The notes: generated from the sequence alone by a model not told the origin. Shown: positions 44,078-53,545, counted from the first letter of the stretch. The stretch is DNA of 64,000 nucleotides from JAWKVD01 sp041398225 (GCA_041398225.1 JAWKVD010000008.1:1-64000), one strand, 5' to 3'. Translations and numbers: made by a program.

Positions 44078-45271
44078 TTACGGATCGTCAGCCGATGAAA
44101 TCGCCGGAAAGGTTTCCGCAACGGGGGTCAGGGCGCGCGTTTGCGGGTCCTGCAGCAGCGCCGCCGCCCGCGCGCGGGCCGAGGTCATCGCGGCGAAAAC
44201 AGACGGCGTTTCATCGTGAATCCGGGCGGCGAACGCTGCGGAGGTGCGACGCGGCGGCGCGGGCCGGAAGCGGATCCTCGCCGAGCCGCGCCGGACGACG
44301 ACGCCGGCCAGGGTCGAGGCCGCCGCGGCGTCTTCGCCTGTCAGGCGTGCGACGAGGCGGGCGGTCGCGCCCGTGGACGGGCGTTTCCCGGCTCCGCCGA
44401 CCGCCATCACGATTGCTTCAACCAGGCGCAGGCGCACGCCTTCGGGCAGGGCGCGCAGCGCTTCGGGCGCGATCGCCGCCGAGGTCCCGGTCCAGTCGAC
44501 CGCTTCGGCCAGTGCGCGGCGGGCGCCGGCGACCTGCGCGGCGCGCAGAACGGCCAGCCGGTTGAGGATCGCCAGCAGGCGGCGGCGGTCGTCCTCCGCG
44601 AGCGCGGCGAGCAGGGCGCGCATGCGAACCCGCTCGAAGGCCGCGTTCCGGTTCGAGGGATCGTCCGCCCAGCCGAGGCCTCCGGCCCTCAGCACGTCGC
44701 GCAGCTCCTCGCGCCGCGCCCAGAGCAGGGGGCGGACGATGCGCGGCGCGGCCCCGTCGAGCGCCGCCGGCGAAGGCGCGCACGGCAGCGGCGCGGCCAG
44801 TCCATGCAGGTGCGAGCCGGCGCGGGCGCGGATCAGGAAGGTCTCCATGCGATCGTCGGCGGTGTGCGCCATCACCAGGGCGGTCGCGGTTTCGGCGGCG
44901 GCCCATTCGGCGAGAAGACGATGGCGCGCGCTACGCGCGTCGGCCTGGCTCACCGGCGTTTTGGGCGGCCGCCAGACAAGCGTGCGGTGCGCGACGCCCA
45001 GCCCGGCGCAGACGCGGGCGACCATGCGCGCCTCGTTGGCGGCCTCTGGTCGAAGGCCATGGTCGACGGTCGCCGCGATCAGCGTCTTGCCGGACCGTCG
45101 CGCCCATGGCGCGAGCAGATGCAGCGCGGCCATCGAATCCGACCCGCCGGAGACCGCAAGAGCGATGCGCGCATCGTCGCGCAGCAGCAGGCCGAACGCG
45201 CCGTGCGCGCGCCCCGCGACCTCGCCGGCGAGGCGGGTTTCGCCGGGATCAGCTGAGATTGAGTATGTCAC
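44078..45271 (-). CDS. tilS: tRNA(Ile)-lysidine synthetase
   Basis: A 397-residue TilS, which converts C34 of tRNA-Ile2 to lysidine so that it reads AUA. Seen: the ATP-pyrophosphatase PP-loop AVSGGSDSMAALHLL (41-46 SGGSDS), ATVDHGLRPEAANEA, AHTADDRMETFLIR, and LLWARREELRDVL. The start overlaps the YbjN-gene end by 23 bases, so ribosomes probably continue directly. Essential in most bacteria. Confidence 0.94.
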   Translation of the reverse strand: MTYSISADPGETRLAGEVAGRAHGAFGLLLRDDARIALAVSGGSDSMAALHLLAPWARRSGKTLIAATVDHGLRPEAANEARMVARVCAGLGVAHRTLVWRPPKTPVSQADARSARHRLLAEWAAAETATALVMAHTADDRMETFLIRARAGSHLHGLAAPLPCAPSPAALDGAAPRIVRPLLWARREELRDVLRAGGLGWADDPSNRNAAFERVRMRALLAALAEDDRRRLLAILNRLAVLRAAQVAGARRALAEAVDWTGTSAAIAPEALRALPEGVRLRLVEAIVMAVGGAGKRPSTGATARLVARLTGEDAAAASTLAGVVVRRGSARIRFRPAPPRRTSAAFAARIHDETPSVFAAMTSARARAAALLQDPQTRALTPVAETFPAISSADDP

Positions 45272-45821
45272 GCTCGAAGACTTCCAGCAGGCGCCGCCAG
45301 ATGTCGAGCGTATCGCGAAGATTGTCGGCGGTGACGCCGGCGTCGACGTTCACGTCCATTTGCAGGCGCACCTTGTCGTCGACCAGGGTCGCGCGGACAT
45401 AGCGCCAGCGGGCGTTGAAGCCGTTGAGCTGTTCAAGCGACAGGAAGAAGGGCGCGGGCGAAGCGGCCATGAGCTGCACCGAATTGCAGAAGCGGCCGTT
45501 CTCGCATTCGTAGAACTGGATCGTGTAGTCGCTGCGCGAGATCCGTCCGAGGATCACCGGCGAACCGTTCGCCTCCGAACTCAGCTGCGCCTGATAGCCG
45601 AGCTGCTGCATGAAGCGGACGATCGCCGGCGGATCGGAGGCGTCGAATATGCCGCCGTCGACCTGTTCGTAAGGCGCGGTCGAGCCGGTTGCGGGCGCGG
45701 GCGCGGTCTGGGCGGCGGCGTGCGGAAGCGTCGCGCTCAGCAGGGCGCTCAGCAGCGCGGCCGGCAGGCCTCGCCCGCCATAGCGGATCGGTCGCGAGGC
45801 GTTTCGCGAAGGTGTCGTCAT
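45249..45821 (-). CDS. YbjN domain-containing exported protein
   Basis: A 190-residue protein with a signal peptide (GLPAALLSALLSATLPHAAA, cleaved near AAA|QT) and a C-terminal YbjN domain (DPPAIVRFMQQLGYQAQLSS, YTIQFYECENGRFCNSVQLM, RWRYVRATLVDDKVRLQMDV). YbjN domains are chaperone-like folds of unclear role. It lies in the tol-pal block between cpoB and tilS and overlaps tilS by 23 bases. Function unknown. ATG 45821 is preferred over an ATG 36 bases upstream that lacks a ribosome site. Confidence 0.78.
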   Translation of the reverse strand: MTTPSRNASRPIRYGGRGLPAALLSALLSATLPHAAAQTAPAPATGSTAPYEQVDGGIFDASDPPAIVRFMQQLGYQAQLSSEANGSPVILGRISRSDYTIQFYECENGRFCNSVQLMAASPAPFFLSLEQLNGFNARWRYVRATLVDDKVRLQMDVNVDAGVTADNLRDTLDIWRRLLEVFERDILNLS

Positions 45822-45938
45822 CTGCTTTTGAAACCCGTCCGGGCGTCCAGCCGGCATGCGCCACCTATTCGCGTCATCCCTCTACGCACGATGCCTGTTC
45901 GCGCCCCGCCTGTTTGCGGCCTGCGCGCCGCTGGCCGA

Positions 45939-46859
45939 CTAGCAGCCGGCGCGCGATTTCTCGGCGGAGGCCAGCGTCTTGGCGGTGGCCGAGGCTTTCG
46001 GGAAGCGGCTCGGCATCAGGCCCAGCGCCTTGCAGGCTTCGCTCTTCTTGCCCATCAGGCGCATCGAACGCGCCAGCTTCACCAGCGCCTCGGGCCCGCG
46101 ATCGGATTTGGGATAGGCGTTGAGCAGCTTGCCGTACTCGGTCGCGGCGTCGGCGTAATTGTCCTGATAGAGCAGCGATTCCGCCAGCATGTATTGGGCG
46201 TCGTCGGCCTTGTCGCTCTTGGGATAGCGGTCGAGGAAGGTCGCGAAGGCCTGGCGCGAGGCGCCGAAATCGCCATTGAGGAACATGCCGCGCGCCTGCG
46301 TCATCAGTTCGGTTTCGTCTTCGGGCAGGGCGGCCGTGTCGAGCGCGACCGGGGCGCCGCTTTCAAGCGCGGCGGCGTCGCTCGCCGGGGCGACGGCGGC
46401 CGGATCCAGAGGACCGCCGCCGGGCGCCGGGGTCAGCGTCGCATTATCCAGCGCCGGGCCCAGCGCCGGGGCCTCGCCGCGCGAGAAGCGCTCCAGCGCG
46501 TCGATGCGGGCGGTCAGCGAGGCGATCGTCGCTTTCAGCGCGTCGTTCTCGGCCTTGGCCTGCTGGGCGGCGGCGCGCGCCTGGGAGAGTTCGTAGGCGA
46601 ACTGTTCGCTGCGGCCGGTCACGTCGCGCAGCGAGGTCTCCAGCGTTTCGACCTTCGCCTGCAGGCGCTCCATCACCGGGTCGGGCGCGGGCGCGTAGGG
46701 CGCGCCGCCGAGCACCTGGGCCGAAGCGACGGGAGCCGCCAGCGTCAGGCCGGCGGCGCAAGCGACCGCCATCGCCAGCGAGCGAGCGCGGTAGACGCTT
46801 GTTTCAGAAACGGATTTTTCGGAGCGCTTGCGGTCGGAGCGGAAGCCGTTCTGGGCCAT
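45939..46859 (-). CDS. cpoB: Tol-Pal system protein CpoB/YbgF
   Basis: A 306-residue periplasmic protein that coordinates peptidoglycan synthesis with outer-membrane constriction. Signal peptide SLAMAVACAAGLTLAAPVAS. Seen: N-terminal coiled coil (VMERLQAKVETLETSLRDVT, DALKATIASLTARIDALERF), an Ala/Pro linker, and C-terminal TPR-like repeats (MTQARGMFLNGDFGASRQAF, AQYMLAESLLYQDNYADAAT). It is last in the tol cluster before the YbjN gene. The start is somewhat uncertain because the region upstream of the signal peptide is long. Confidence 0.88.
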   Translation of the reverse strand: MAQNGFRSDRKRSEKSVSETSVYRARSLAMAVACAAGLTLAAPVASAQVLGGAPYAPAPDPVMERLQAKVETLETSLRDVTGRSEQFAYELSQARAAAQQAKAENDALKATIASLTARIDALERFSRGEAPALGPALDNATLTPAPGGGPLDPAAVAPASDAAALESGAPVALDTAALPEDETELMTQARGMFLNGDFGASRQAFATFLDRYPKSDKADDAQYMLAESLLYQDNYADAATEYGKLLNAYPKSDRGPEALVKLARSMRLMGKKSEACKALGLMPSRFPKASATAKTLASAEKSRAGC

Positions 46860-47003
46860 GGATCGAGACACCTCCATCATGGCGGATACGATTACCCGCC
46901 GCGCGCGCCAAGAATATGGCGACATTCGCGGCGGGCTGCACTTCGTCATCGGCGCCGGTCGGACGCCGCCAGGCGGGGCGTCCTCCGGCGCGGCGAGCCG
47001 ACC

Positions 47004-47543
47004 CTAGCTGGTCGTGCCGCTCACGATGTTGGTGTAGGAGTTGCGGTTCTGGGCCCAGGCCGCTTCGTCGTGGCCGTTGACCAGCGGACGGTCCTTGCCG
47101 AACGAGATCGTCGACACGCGCGAGGAGTCGACGCCTTGCGAGACGAGGAATTCGGCCACGGCTTCGGCGCGGCGGGCGCCCAGCGCGATGTTGTACTCGC
47201 GGGTGCCGCGTTCGTCGGCGTTGCCTTCGATCTGCACCTTCACCGTCGGGTACTGCTTCAGCCACGCGGCCTGAGCCTGCAGGGCGGAGCGGTCCGTGAC
47301 GTCAAGGTTGTACTGGTCGTAGTCGAAGAAGACGCGCGTCGTCGCCTTGGCTTCGAAATCGGCGCGCGAACCCGCGGCGGGGCCCGACGGCGTCGGGGCG
47401 ACCGGCTGCGGAGCCGGCGGAGCCGGACGCGGAGCGGTCACAGGCGCGGTGTCGACCGGAGCCGGCGCCGGCTCCGGAGACGAAGCGCAGCCCGTGGCGA
47501 GCGCCGCGGCGCCGACCAAAGCAAAAATTCCAAAATTCCGCAT
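47004..47543 (-). CDS. pal: Peptidoglycan-associated lipoprotein Pal
   Basis: A 179-residue outer-membrane lipoprotein that holds the outer membrane to peptidoglycan as part of Tol-Pal. Lipobox ATGC (GAAALATGC), a Pro/Ala linker, and the OmpA-like domain (TRVFFDYDQYNLDVTDRSAL, IEGNADERGTREYNIALGAR, with the diaminopimelate-binding Asp/Arg). ATG 47543 is chosen because AGGAGGAG is six bases upstream; an in-frame ATG two codons earlier touches that site. Follows tolB after 295 bases. Confidence 0.95.
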   Translation of the reverse strand: MRNFGIFALVGAAALATGCASSPEPAPAPVDTAPVTAPRPAPPAPQPVAPTPSGPAAGSRADFEAKATTRVFFDYDQYNLDVTDRSALQAQAAWLKQYPTVKVQIEGNADERGTREYNIALGARRAEAVAEFLVSQGVDSSRVSTISFGKDRPLVNGHDEAAWAQNRNSYTNIVSGTTS

Positions 47544-47838
47544 AGTCATCTCCTCCTGCCCAGCTCCGGAACCCCCGGTACGCTGCTCTCAACATAGCAC
47601 CTTCATTACCCGCGAAATCCGAAACTTTTGCAAGGCTTGTTGGTTGCGCGAACAAATCTTTCGAAAGTTTGCGCGCCTTGTGTCCGGCCTATCGCTACGA
47701 AATCCGCCACCGTCTTCGCTCTGTTACAAGCAACGCGGATGGCGTCGTCGATTCTGTACATCTCCTAAGAAGTATAAAGTCGACGCATAAGCACCGAACG
47801 CCCGGGGATCGGCCGCGATAGCCTTCCCGGACGGCAGC
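47544..47838. other. Intergenic region upstream of pal
   Basis: About 295 bases with no gene seen. It is more AT-rich than its surroundings (for example TCCTAAGAAGTATAAAG near 47763). It probably holds a pal promoter, which would let pal be expressed independently of tolB. I did not find a clear -35/-10 pair. Confidence 0.4.
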
Positions 47839-49260
47839 TTATTTCAGCAGAGGCGACCAGGCCGGGTCGGACGCATAGCCTTCGCCGGGCGTCGGCAGGC
47901 GGCGCAGATTGCGGCCCGACAGGTCGATGGTCCACAGCGAGGGCCCCGCGCCGGGGCCGGGTTCGCGGAAGAACGCGATCACGCGCCCGTTCGGGGACCA
48001 GGTGGGACCTTCATCCTGATAGGCGCGCGTCAGGATGCGTTCGGCCTGTCCGTTGGGGCCGGCCTTGCCGTCCGGCGTGATGACGCCGATCGACCAGACG
48101 CCGGCGGAGCGCTTGGTGAAAGCGATCCAGTCGCCGCGCGGCGACCATTCCGGCTTCGAATAGCGTCCTTCGCCGAACGAGATGCGGCAGGCGTCGGCCG
48201 CGACGCCGCCGATCGGGCAGGTCATTTTACTGCCGTCGGTGTTCATGATGTAGAGCTGGCTCTCGCCCGGACCCGACCGGTCGGAGGCGAACACGATCTT
48301 CGAGCCGTCCGGCGAGAAGGACGGTTCGGTGTCGATGTCGGGGTTGGAGGTCAGCCGGCGCGGCGGCTGGCTCCGGCGCGCCACGTCGATCAGGTAGAGG
48401 TCGGTGTTGCCGTTCTGGACGCGGTTCATCACGATATACCGGCCGTCGGGCGAGAAGCGGCCCGAGAAGTCGGTCGCGTTGCGGCTATCGGCGAGCACTT
48501 CCTGGCGGCCGGTCTCGATGTCGTAGAGATAAGAGCGCAGCAGCGTCGCGCGCGGGTTCTGCGGGTCCGGCACATAGGCGCTGTAGATGATGGTCTGCGA
48601 GCTGGGCGAGAAGCGCGGCGTGATCACCGTGTTGACGCCCGAAAGCAGATGTTCGGCGTTGGCGCCGTCCTGATCCATGATCGCAAGGCGGCGGCGCTTG
48701 GCGGCGCCCGTGCCGCTTTCGGAGACGAACACGATGCGGCTGTCGAAATAGCCGTCCTCGCCGGTCATGGTGGTGTAGATGTCGTCGGCGACCTTGTGCG
48801 CCACGCGCCGCCAGCTGTCCGGCGTCGGAACGGTGTATTGCTGCGCGAACAGTTCTTTCTGCTGATAGATGTCCCAGACGCGGAACTGGGTCACCATGTT
48901 CGATCCGTTGACCGAGACATTGCCGACCACCAGCGCGTTGGTGTTGATCGACGCCCAGTCGGCGAAACGCGGCGGCAGGCTGACATCGAGATCGCGCGAG
49001 AACGGTCCGACCAGCGCGGCGTCGAGAACCTGGAAGCGGGCGTTGGTGTTGAGGTCGTTGCGGACCACTTCGGAAATCTGGTTGGCGATCTGGTTCGCCT
49101 GCGCCGTGCCGCCCTTGAAGCCGGGAACCGCGACGGGGATGGGGATGAACTGTTCGCCCTCGACGACCGTCGAAAGCTGGGCGTTCGCAAGCCCGGCGCC
49201 GGACATCGCCGCCGAGATCGCCAGCGCCAGCAGCGCGAGGCTCCGCTTCCAAAACCGCAT
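47839..49260 (-). CDS. tolB: Tol-Pal system beta-propeller protein TolB
   Basis: A 473-residue periplasmic TolB, which links inner-membrane TolA to Pal. Signal peptide MRFWKRSLALLALAISAAMS ending ANA|QL. An N-terminal alpha/beta domain (IPIAVPGFKGGTAQANQIAN) precedes six beta-propeller blades of the 'SPDGxxIVF' kind (RFSPSSQTIIYSAYVPDPQN, FSPDGRYIVMNRVQNGNTDL, FSPDGSKIVFASDRSGPGES). ATG 49260 follows AAGGA at 10 bases; ATG 49278 in frame is the alternative. Confidence 0.96.
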   Translation of the reverse strand: MRFWKRSLALLALAISAAMSGAGLANAQLSTVVEGEQFIPIPVAVPGFKGGTAQANQIANQISEVVRNDLNTNARFQVLDAALVGPFSRDLDVSLPPRFADWASINTNALVVGNVSVNGSNMVTQFRVWDIYQQKELFAQQYTVPTPDSWRRVAHKVADDIYTTMTGEDGYFDSRIVFVSESGTGAAKRRRLAIMDQDGANAEHLLSGVNTVITPRFSPSSQTIIYSAYVPDPQNPRATLLRSYLYDIETGRQEVLADSRNATDFSGRFSPDGRYIVMNRVQNGNTDLYLIDVARRSQPPRRLTSNPDIDTEPSFSPDGSKIVFASDRSGPGESQLYIMNTDGSKMTCPIGGVAADACRISFGEGRYSKPEWSPRGDWIAFTKRSAGVWSIGVITPDGKAGPNGQAERILTRAYQDEGPTWSPNGRVIAFFREPGPGAGPSLWTIDLSGRNLRRLPTPGEGYASDPAWSPLLK

Positions 49261-49329
49261 GCCAATCGGGTCCTTCATGCCGTATTCCGCAACCTGTTCG
49301 TTCTGGTCCTGATCTGATCGGGCCTGATC

Positions 49330-50139
49330 TTATGGCCTGAAATCAATGTCGATCCATTGTGGCGGTGATTTGTCCGTATACCCTGGGGGAAGGGTGTAAG
49401 GCGAACATTTGTTGAGCGCACTGAACGCGCGCTGGATGAAAACCTGCAACGGCGGGTTGCCGACTGGCGGCCGCGTGGGCTCCACCAGTTCGGGCGATCC
49501 CAGCAAGCGGCCATTGCGCTCGAAGCGCACGCGGATCACCGCGCGCAGGCGTCGGGCGTCGGGCATGTCGTCCATATCCGCCCAGCAGCCGCGGCGCAGA
49601 AGCTGGTCGCGTATGAAATCGCCGCTGGAGATCGTCATCCGCGTCTTGTCGCCGACGCCGCGGCGCGGGGCGGCGTCCTCGACGCTGCGAATGTCGGCGG
49701 CCGTCTTGCGGTCGCCGGGCGCGGTCTTGGGCTGGGTCTTCTCGACGCTCTGCAGAATGCCGGCGAGGGAATCCTCGAAGCTCGGCTCCTTGGCGGGCTT
49801 GGACGCCGGCTTGGGCTCGGCGGGCTTCACCTCGGTCGGCGTCTCGATTTCGGCGTCGGGCACGGGGGTGGGTTCGGGCTCGGCTTCGGCGGGCGCGGGT
49901 TCAGGCGATGCGGTCTCTTCCGGCATGGCCGGTTCGGATTGCTCGATCTCGGCTTCGGGCTCGGGCTCTTCTGCCGCGACAGGCGCCACATTGGTGGTGT
50001 CGTCGATCGCCAGCAGCTCCACCGGCAGCAGCACCATGGGCGTCGATTCGCGCGAAGCCGCTTGCGACGCGAATTCGACCCCGGCCAGAACCACCGCCAG
50101 GTGAAGCGTCAGCGACAGGAAGGGCGCTCCCACACGCAT
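49330..50139 (-). CDS. tolA: Cell envelope integrity protein TolA
   Basis: A 269-residue TolA: one N-terminal membrane helix (FLSLTLHLAVVLAGVEFASQ), a long Glu/Pro/Ala linker (EPEPEAEIEQSEPAMPEETA onward) and the TonB-like C-terminal domain (DFIRDQLLRRGCWADMDDMP, PPLQVFIQRAFSALNKCSPY). It carries the proton-motive-force signal from TolQR to TolB/Pal. The linker is shorter than in E. coli, as in other alphaproteobacteria. Follows tolR with 8 bases. Confidence 0.94.
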   Translation of the reverse strand: MRVGAPFLSLTLHLAVVLAGVEFASQAASRESTPMVLLPVELLAIDDTTNVAPVAAEEPEPEAEIEQSEPAMPEETASPEPAPAEAEPEPTPVPDAEIETPTEVKPAEPKPASKPAKEPSFEDSLAGILQSVEKTQPKTAPGDRKTAADIRSVEDAAPRRGVGDKTRMTISSGDFIRDQLLRRGCWADMDDMPDARRLRAVIRVRFERNGRLLGSPELVEPTRPPVGNPPLQVFIQRAFSALNKCSPYTLPPGYTDKSPPQWIDIDFRP

Positions 50140-50147
50140 GGGCGGCG

Positions 50148-50609
50148 TCAGCCTCCGTTACGGGCCTGCCTGGGCAGGGAGTTGGGATCGGTCACAAGGG
50201 CCACATTGCGGAACCCCGCGGCCTGGATCAGGGCCAGCACCGCCGCGACCTTGCCGAAGTCGGCGGCTTCATCCCCCCGTATATGGATGCGTTTCTCGAA
50301 ATCGTTCTGAGCGGCCGAACCCAGCATGGCGCCGAGCACGTCCAGCGCCACAGGCTCTTCCTGACTGCCCACGAACACCGTGCCCTCGGCGTTGATGCTG
50401 ACCACGATCGGGCGATCGTTGCTGGCCGGCAGGGGCTGGGCGCGGGTGCGCGGAAGATCGACCGTGACGCCGGTCGTCAGCATCGGCGCGGTGATCATGA
50501 ACACGACCAGCAGAACCAGCATGACGTCGACCAGCGGGGTCACGTTGATGTCGGCCATCTGTCCGCGACGGCGGCGCCGTCCGCCGCCTTTTGGCATCAG
50601 CATCGCCAT
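50148..50609 (-). CDS. tolR: Biopolymer transporter TolR (ExbD family)
   Basis: A 153-residue TolR. Seen: a basic N-terminus, the family block ADINVTPLVDVMLVLLVVFM with the membrane Asp that carries protons, and TVDLPRTRAQPLPASNDRPI in the periplasmic domain. It forms the TolQ-TolR motor. Separated from tolQ by three bases. Confidence 0.96.
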   Translation of the reverse strand: MAMLMPKGGGRRRRRGQMADINVTPLVDVMLVLLVVFMITAPMLTTGVTVDLPRTRAQPLPASNDRPIVVSINAEGTVFVGSQEEPVALDVLGAMLGSAAQNDFEKRIHIRGDEAADFGKVAAVLALIQAAGFRNVALVTDPNSLPRQARNGG

Positions 50610-50612
50610 CGG

Positions 50613-51362
50613 TCAGGCTTCCCGGCCGCTGTCGTTCACGCGCTGCGAAATCCGGACGGCGAATTCCTGGGCGAACAGCTCCATGCGTTCGGAGAACTTG
50701 CCGATGTCGCTGGAGAACTTGTTGTAGAAGATCAGCGCCGGAATGGCGGCGGCCAGACCCATGCCGGTGGCGAACAGCGCCTCGGCGATGCCCGGCGCGA
50801 CGACCGCGAGGTTGGTCTCGCCGCGCGCCGCGATGTCGCGGAACGAGTTCATGATGCCGATCACGGTTCCGAACAGGCCGATGAAGGGCGTCGAGGAGGC
50901 GATGATCGCCAGCGTCGACAGGCCGGTCTCCAGCTTCTGCGATTCGCGGCCGGTGGCGACGCCCATCTGGGTTCGCGCCCGTTCGACAAGCGCGTTGGCT
51001 TCCGGACTGCCCGAATGCGGCAGCTGGCGCACCGAGCGCCATTCCTTGGCGCCGGCCATGAAGACGCGGGCGAGCGCGTCCGGGCCCTTGGGACTGATGC
51101 GGTCCGACAGGTTCTCCATCGGCTGGCCCGACCAGTAGGCGTCCTCGAACTGGCTGGCGCGGCGGTTGACGCCGCCCATGGTCAGCCATTTGTCGATGGC
51201 GATCGCCCACGACCAGAGCGAAGCGATCAGCAGGATCGCCATCACGCCCAGCACAATCGGGTGGGCCTGCTGGATCATGGTGCCGACGAAGCTCAGCAGC
51301 GAGCCAGCGTAGGCGTCCACCTCGCCCAGGGCGGCGGCATCGGGAACGGTCGTCTCCATCAA
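50613..51362 (-). CDS. tolQ: Proton channel protein TolQ (ExbB/MotA family)
   Basis: A 249-residue inner-membrane protein with three helices: HPIVLGVMAILLIASLWSWA, TLAIIASSTPFIGLFGTVIG (with the family GLFGTV motif) and APGIAEALFATGMGLAAAIP. With TolR it converts the proton gradient into motion that drives TolA. First gene of the tolQRAB run, 144 bases after ybgC. Confidence 0.96.
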   Translation of the reverse strand: MMETTVPDAAALGEVDAYAGSLLSFVGTMIQQAHPIVLGVMAILLIASLWSWAIAIDKWLTMGGVNRRASQFEDAYWSGQPMENLSDRISPKGPDALARVFMAGAKEWRSVRQLPHSGSPEANALVERARTQMGVATGRESQKLETGLSTLAIIASSTPFIGLFGTVIGIMNSFRDIAARGETNLAVVAPGIAEALFATGMGLAAAIPALIFYNKFSSDIGKFSERMELFAQEFAVRISQRVNDSGREA

Positions 51363-51506
51363 GACCCTCGTACACAGTTAACACCCGCCGGGACGGCAGC
51401 CCTGGCGGGTTGAACAGGTTTCGCGCTTCTCACCGCCAAATTGGGCGAGATGAAGGTGATTCCGGCCCGAGAGCCGGGTCTCGGCAGTGCCTTCCGCCGC
51501 TCCATG

Positions 51507-52001
51507 TCAGGATTTGGAGTCGGAAGAATGAAGAACCGAGGTCCACAGGCCGATTTCTTCCGGCCGCGGGCGGCGCACGCGACCGTCGGGGTGGATCGGC
51601 ACGGCGGTAATGCGTCCGGCGCACAGGATCTTTCCGTCCCGCTCGACCGTTTGCTCGAAAACCAGACGCGGACCGCGCGCCTCGACCACGCGGGTGCGCA
51701 CCAGAAGCGCGTCGTGAATGCGGGCCGGCGCTTTATAGTCGATCTCGGCGCGCACCACCGCGAAAGCGCCGGCGGCGTGCGCTTCGGGCGCGGCGCGGGC
51801 CTCCAGCATGCGCAGGAATTCCGACCGGCCGCGCTCCATGAAGCGCAGGTAATTCGCGTGATACACGACTCCGGTGAAGTCGGTGTCCTCATAATAGACG
51901 CGCAGACCGAGCAGATGTTCGCGCTCGCGCAGCTCCCCGGCGGCGGGCGGCGGTCCCGAAGCCGGGCGCGATTCGGGCGGGGCGGTCGGCGGGTTGGTCA
52001 T
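51507..52001 (-). CDS. ybgC: Tol-Pal-associated acyl-CoA thioesterase YbgC
   Basis: A 164-residue hot-dog-fold thioesterase. Seen: the 4-hydroxybenzoyl-CoA thioesterase-type motif YYEDTDFTGVVYHANYLRFM with the catalytic Asp, ERGRSEFLRML, AVVRAEIDYKAPARIHDALL. A Pro/Ala-rich N-terminal tail is extra. YbgC starts the tol operon in most proteobacteria and acts on acyl-CoA/ACP linked to lipid synthesis. ATG 52001 is preferred; an ATG at 52043 adds 14 residues. Confidence 0.92.
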   Translation of the reverse strand: MTNPPTAPPESRPASGPPPAAGELREREHLLGLRVYYEDTDFTGVVYHANYLRFMERGRSEFLRMLEARAAPEAHAAGAFAVVRAEIDYKAPARIHDALLVRTRVVEARGPRLVFEQTVERDGKILCAGRITAVPIHPDGRVRRPRPEEIGLWTSVLHSSDSKS

Positions 52002-52158
52002 GGAATCCGGGTACAGTCCGTGCGCGCCCGAGGCAATCTCCACCCGGCGCCAATCTCGATCTTGAGTCCAATGCGGGGGCCAATACCGGGTCGGTTGCGC
52101 CTTGCACTGCGCGCGGCGTCTCGCCTAAGCATCGGATGTCGGTGGTAAGGGGGACTAC

Positions 52159-53517
52159 GTGGCGGAAGCTTCCACGCGTCGGGGTGCGCGCCGGCTGTTG
52201 AGTCCCGAGGGGCTCGCCGGTCTTTCGCTGTTCGGCTTTTGCGTTCTGTCGGCTCTCGCCACGGGCATGGGCTTCGCCGATCTGCGCGCCGCCAACACCG
52301 GCGTCGAGCGGCTCGGCCCGGCCGAGCTTGCGGTGACGTCGGCGATCACCGTGTTCGTCATCTCGGCGATGGTGGTGGCGCTGCACCAGATCCTCGCGCC
52401 GCTCCGGCCATGGTGGATTCGCCTGGTCGCCGCGCCCTTCTATCTCTTCTTCGCCGTCTGGTCGGTGGGGTTCGGCTATGGCTTCTTCTGGAAGGAGCTG
52501 GCCGGGCAGGAATACACCGAGCGCCAGTTGCGCGGCGCGCTTTCGGATCTGTCTCAATCCCTCAACCGGTCGAGCCAGGCGATCGGAACGGCGGAGGCCG
52601 CCGTGGTCGATGCGGCGGCGCTGGCGCGCGAGCGGGCGCAGATCGAGGCGACGACCGGCGGCGCCTGCGCCAACCATCTGTCGTCCTCGGCGGGGGAGGG
52701 GCCGCTGGTGCGGGCGCGTTTCTCGTTCGCCGAGCGCGCGGGCGATCTGTCGAGCGAAGCGCGGGTGCGCTGGATGCTGCCGCTCGAAGAGGACAAGACC
52801 GGGCTCGAACGCCGCATCGCCGCGCTGGCCAGCGGAACGGTTCCGGCGGGCGCCGTCGCCGATGCGGGCGAGCGCAAGCTGCTGGCCGATCTCGCCGCCT
52901 CCAACGCGCTGCCGCCGGCGCAGCGCAAGGCGCTGTTCCTGCGCGTGCATGGCGATGCGCGCGCCTTCGCCGAACGCTCCAACACCGCGCGCGCCCTGAA
53001 CGCCGGCAGTTTCGCCGACCGGCTGGACGCGCTGTCGCGCGAGGTCGGCGGCGATCCGTCGGCGCCTGGCCAGCCCGATCCGGCGCGCGCCGGCGATCCG
53101 GGCTATTGCTGGGATGCGGCGCTGTCCGACCGAATGGCGGAATCGGCGCGCCAGATCCGCGCCGCGCCCGAGATCGTCATGCCCGACTTCGAATTCGTCG
53201 AAGGTCCGCGCGCCACACGCGCCGCCTTTTTCGGACTGCTTGGCTGGATCGGCGGCGTGTTCGGGGTTGAGCCGCTTGCGACCGACGAGCTCCCAGACGA
53301 CGTTTCCGTTCGGCCGAAAGAGTTCATCGCCCTGTTCGCCAGCATCGCGGTCGATCTCGGCATCGTGTTCCTGTCGCTGGTCGGCGCGGCCCGTCCGGTG
53401 GATCGCTCGGCGCGACGTGCGGCGCGGGCGGCGCGCGGCGACGGCCAGCCGGAAGCTCCACGTCTCGCCTCGATCGCGGACGGGGCGCCGGGATCGGGCG
53501 CGCATCGGTCTGGCTGA
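52159..53517 (+). CDS. Hypothetical multi-pass membrane protein with large coiled central domain
   Basis: A 452-residue protein I do not recognise. Three hydrophobic segments open it (GLAGLSLFGFCVLSALATGM, LAVTSAITVFVISAMVVALH, WWIRLVAAPFYLFFAVWSVG). A long helical region of about 230 residues follows (TERQLRGALSDLSQSLNRSS, Ala/Glu/Arg-rich). One or two more helices come near the C-terminus (AAFFGLLGWIGGVFGVEPLA, IALFASIAVDLGIVFLSLVG). The topology suggests a periplasmic or cytoplasmic helical domain between membrane parts. GTG start with TAAGGGGGACTAC. It is divergent from ybgC and convergent with the MORN gene. Confidence 0.72.
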   Translation: MAEASTRRGARRLLSPEGLAGLSLFGFCVLSALATGMGFADLRAANTGVERLGPAELAVTSAITVFVISAMVVALHQILAPLRPWWIRLVAAPFYLFFAVWSVGFGYGFFWKELAGQEYTERQLRGALSDLSQSLNRSSQAIGTAEAAVVDAAALARERAQIEATTGGACANHLSSSAGEGPLVRARFSFAERAGDLSSEARVRWMLPLEEDKTGLERRIAALASGTVPAGAVADAGERKLLADLAASNALPPAQRKALFLRVHGDARAFAERSNTARALNAGSFADRLDALSREVGGDPSAPGQPDPARAGDPGYCWDAALSDRMAESARQIRAAPEIVMPDFEFVEGPRATRAAFFGLLGWIGGVFGVEPLATDELPDDVSVRPKEFIALFASIAVDLGIVFLSLVGAARPVDRSARRAARAARGDGQPEAPRLASIADGAPGSGAHRSG

Positions 53518-53530
53518 TCTGGCTGGCTGA
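53515..53530 (+). repeat. Duplicated TGA 13 bases downstream of the membrane-protein stop
   Basis: GGCTGATCTGG is repeated at a 13-base step, giving TGA at 53515-53517 and again at 53528-53530 in another frame. Confidence 0.75.
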
Positions 53531-53545
53531 TCTGGCGCGCGCGCG

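Noticed and set aside
44244..47597. An 1117-residue plus-strand frame across tilS, ybjN, cpoB and pal
   Set aside because: It spans four recognisable minus-strand genes and has no domain of its own.
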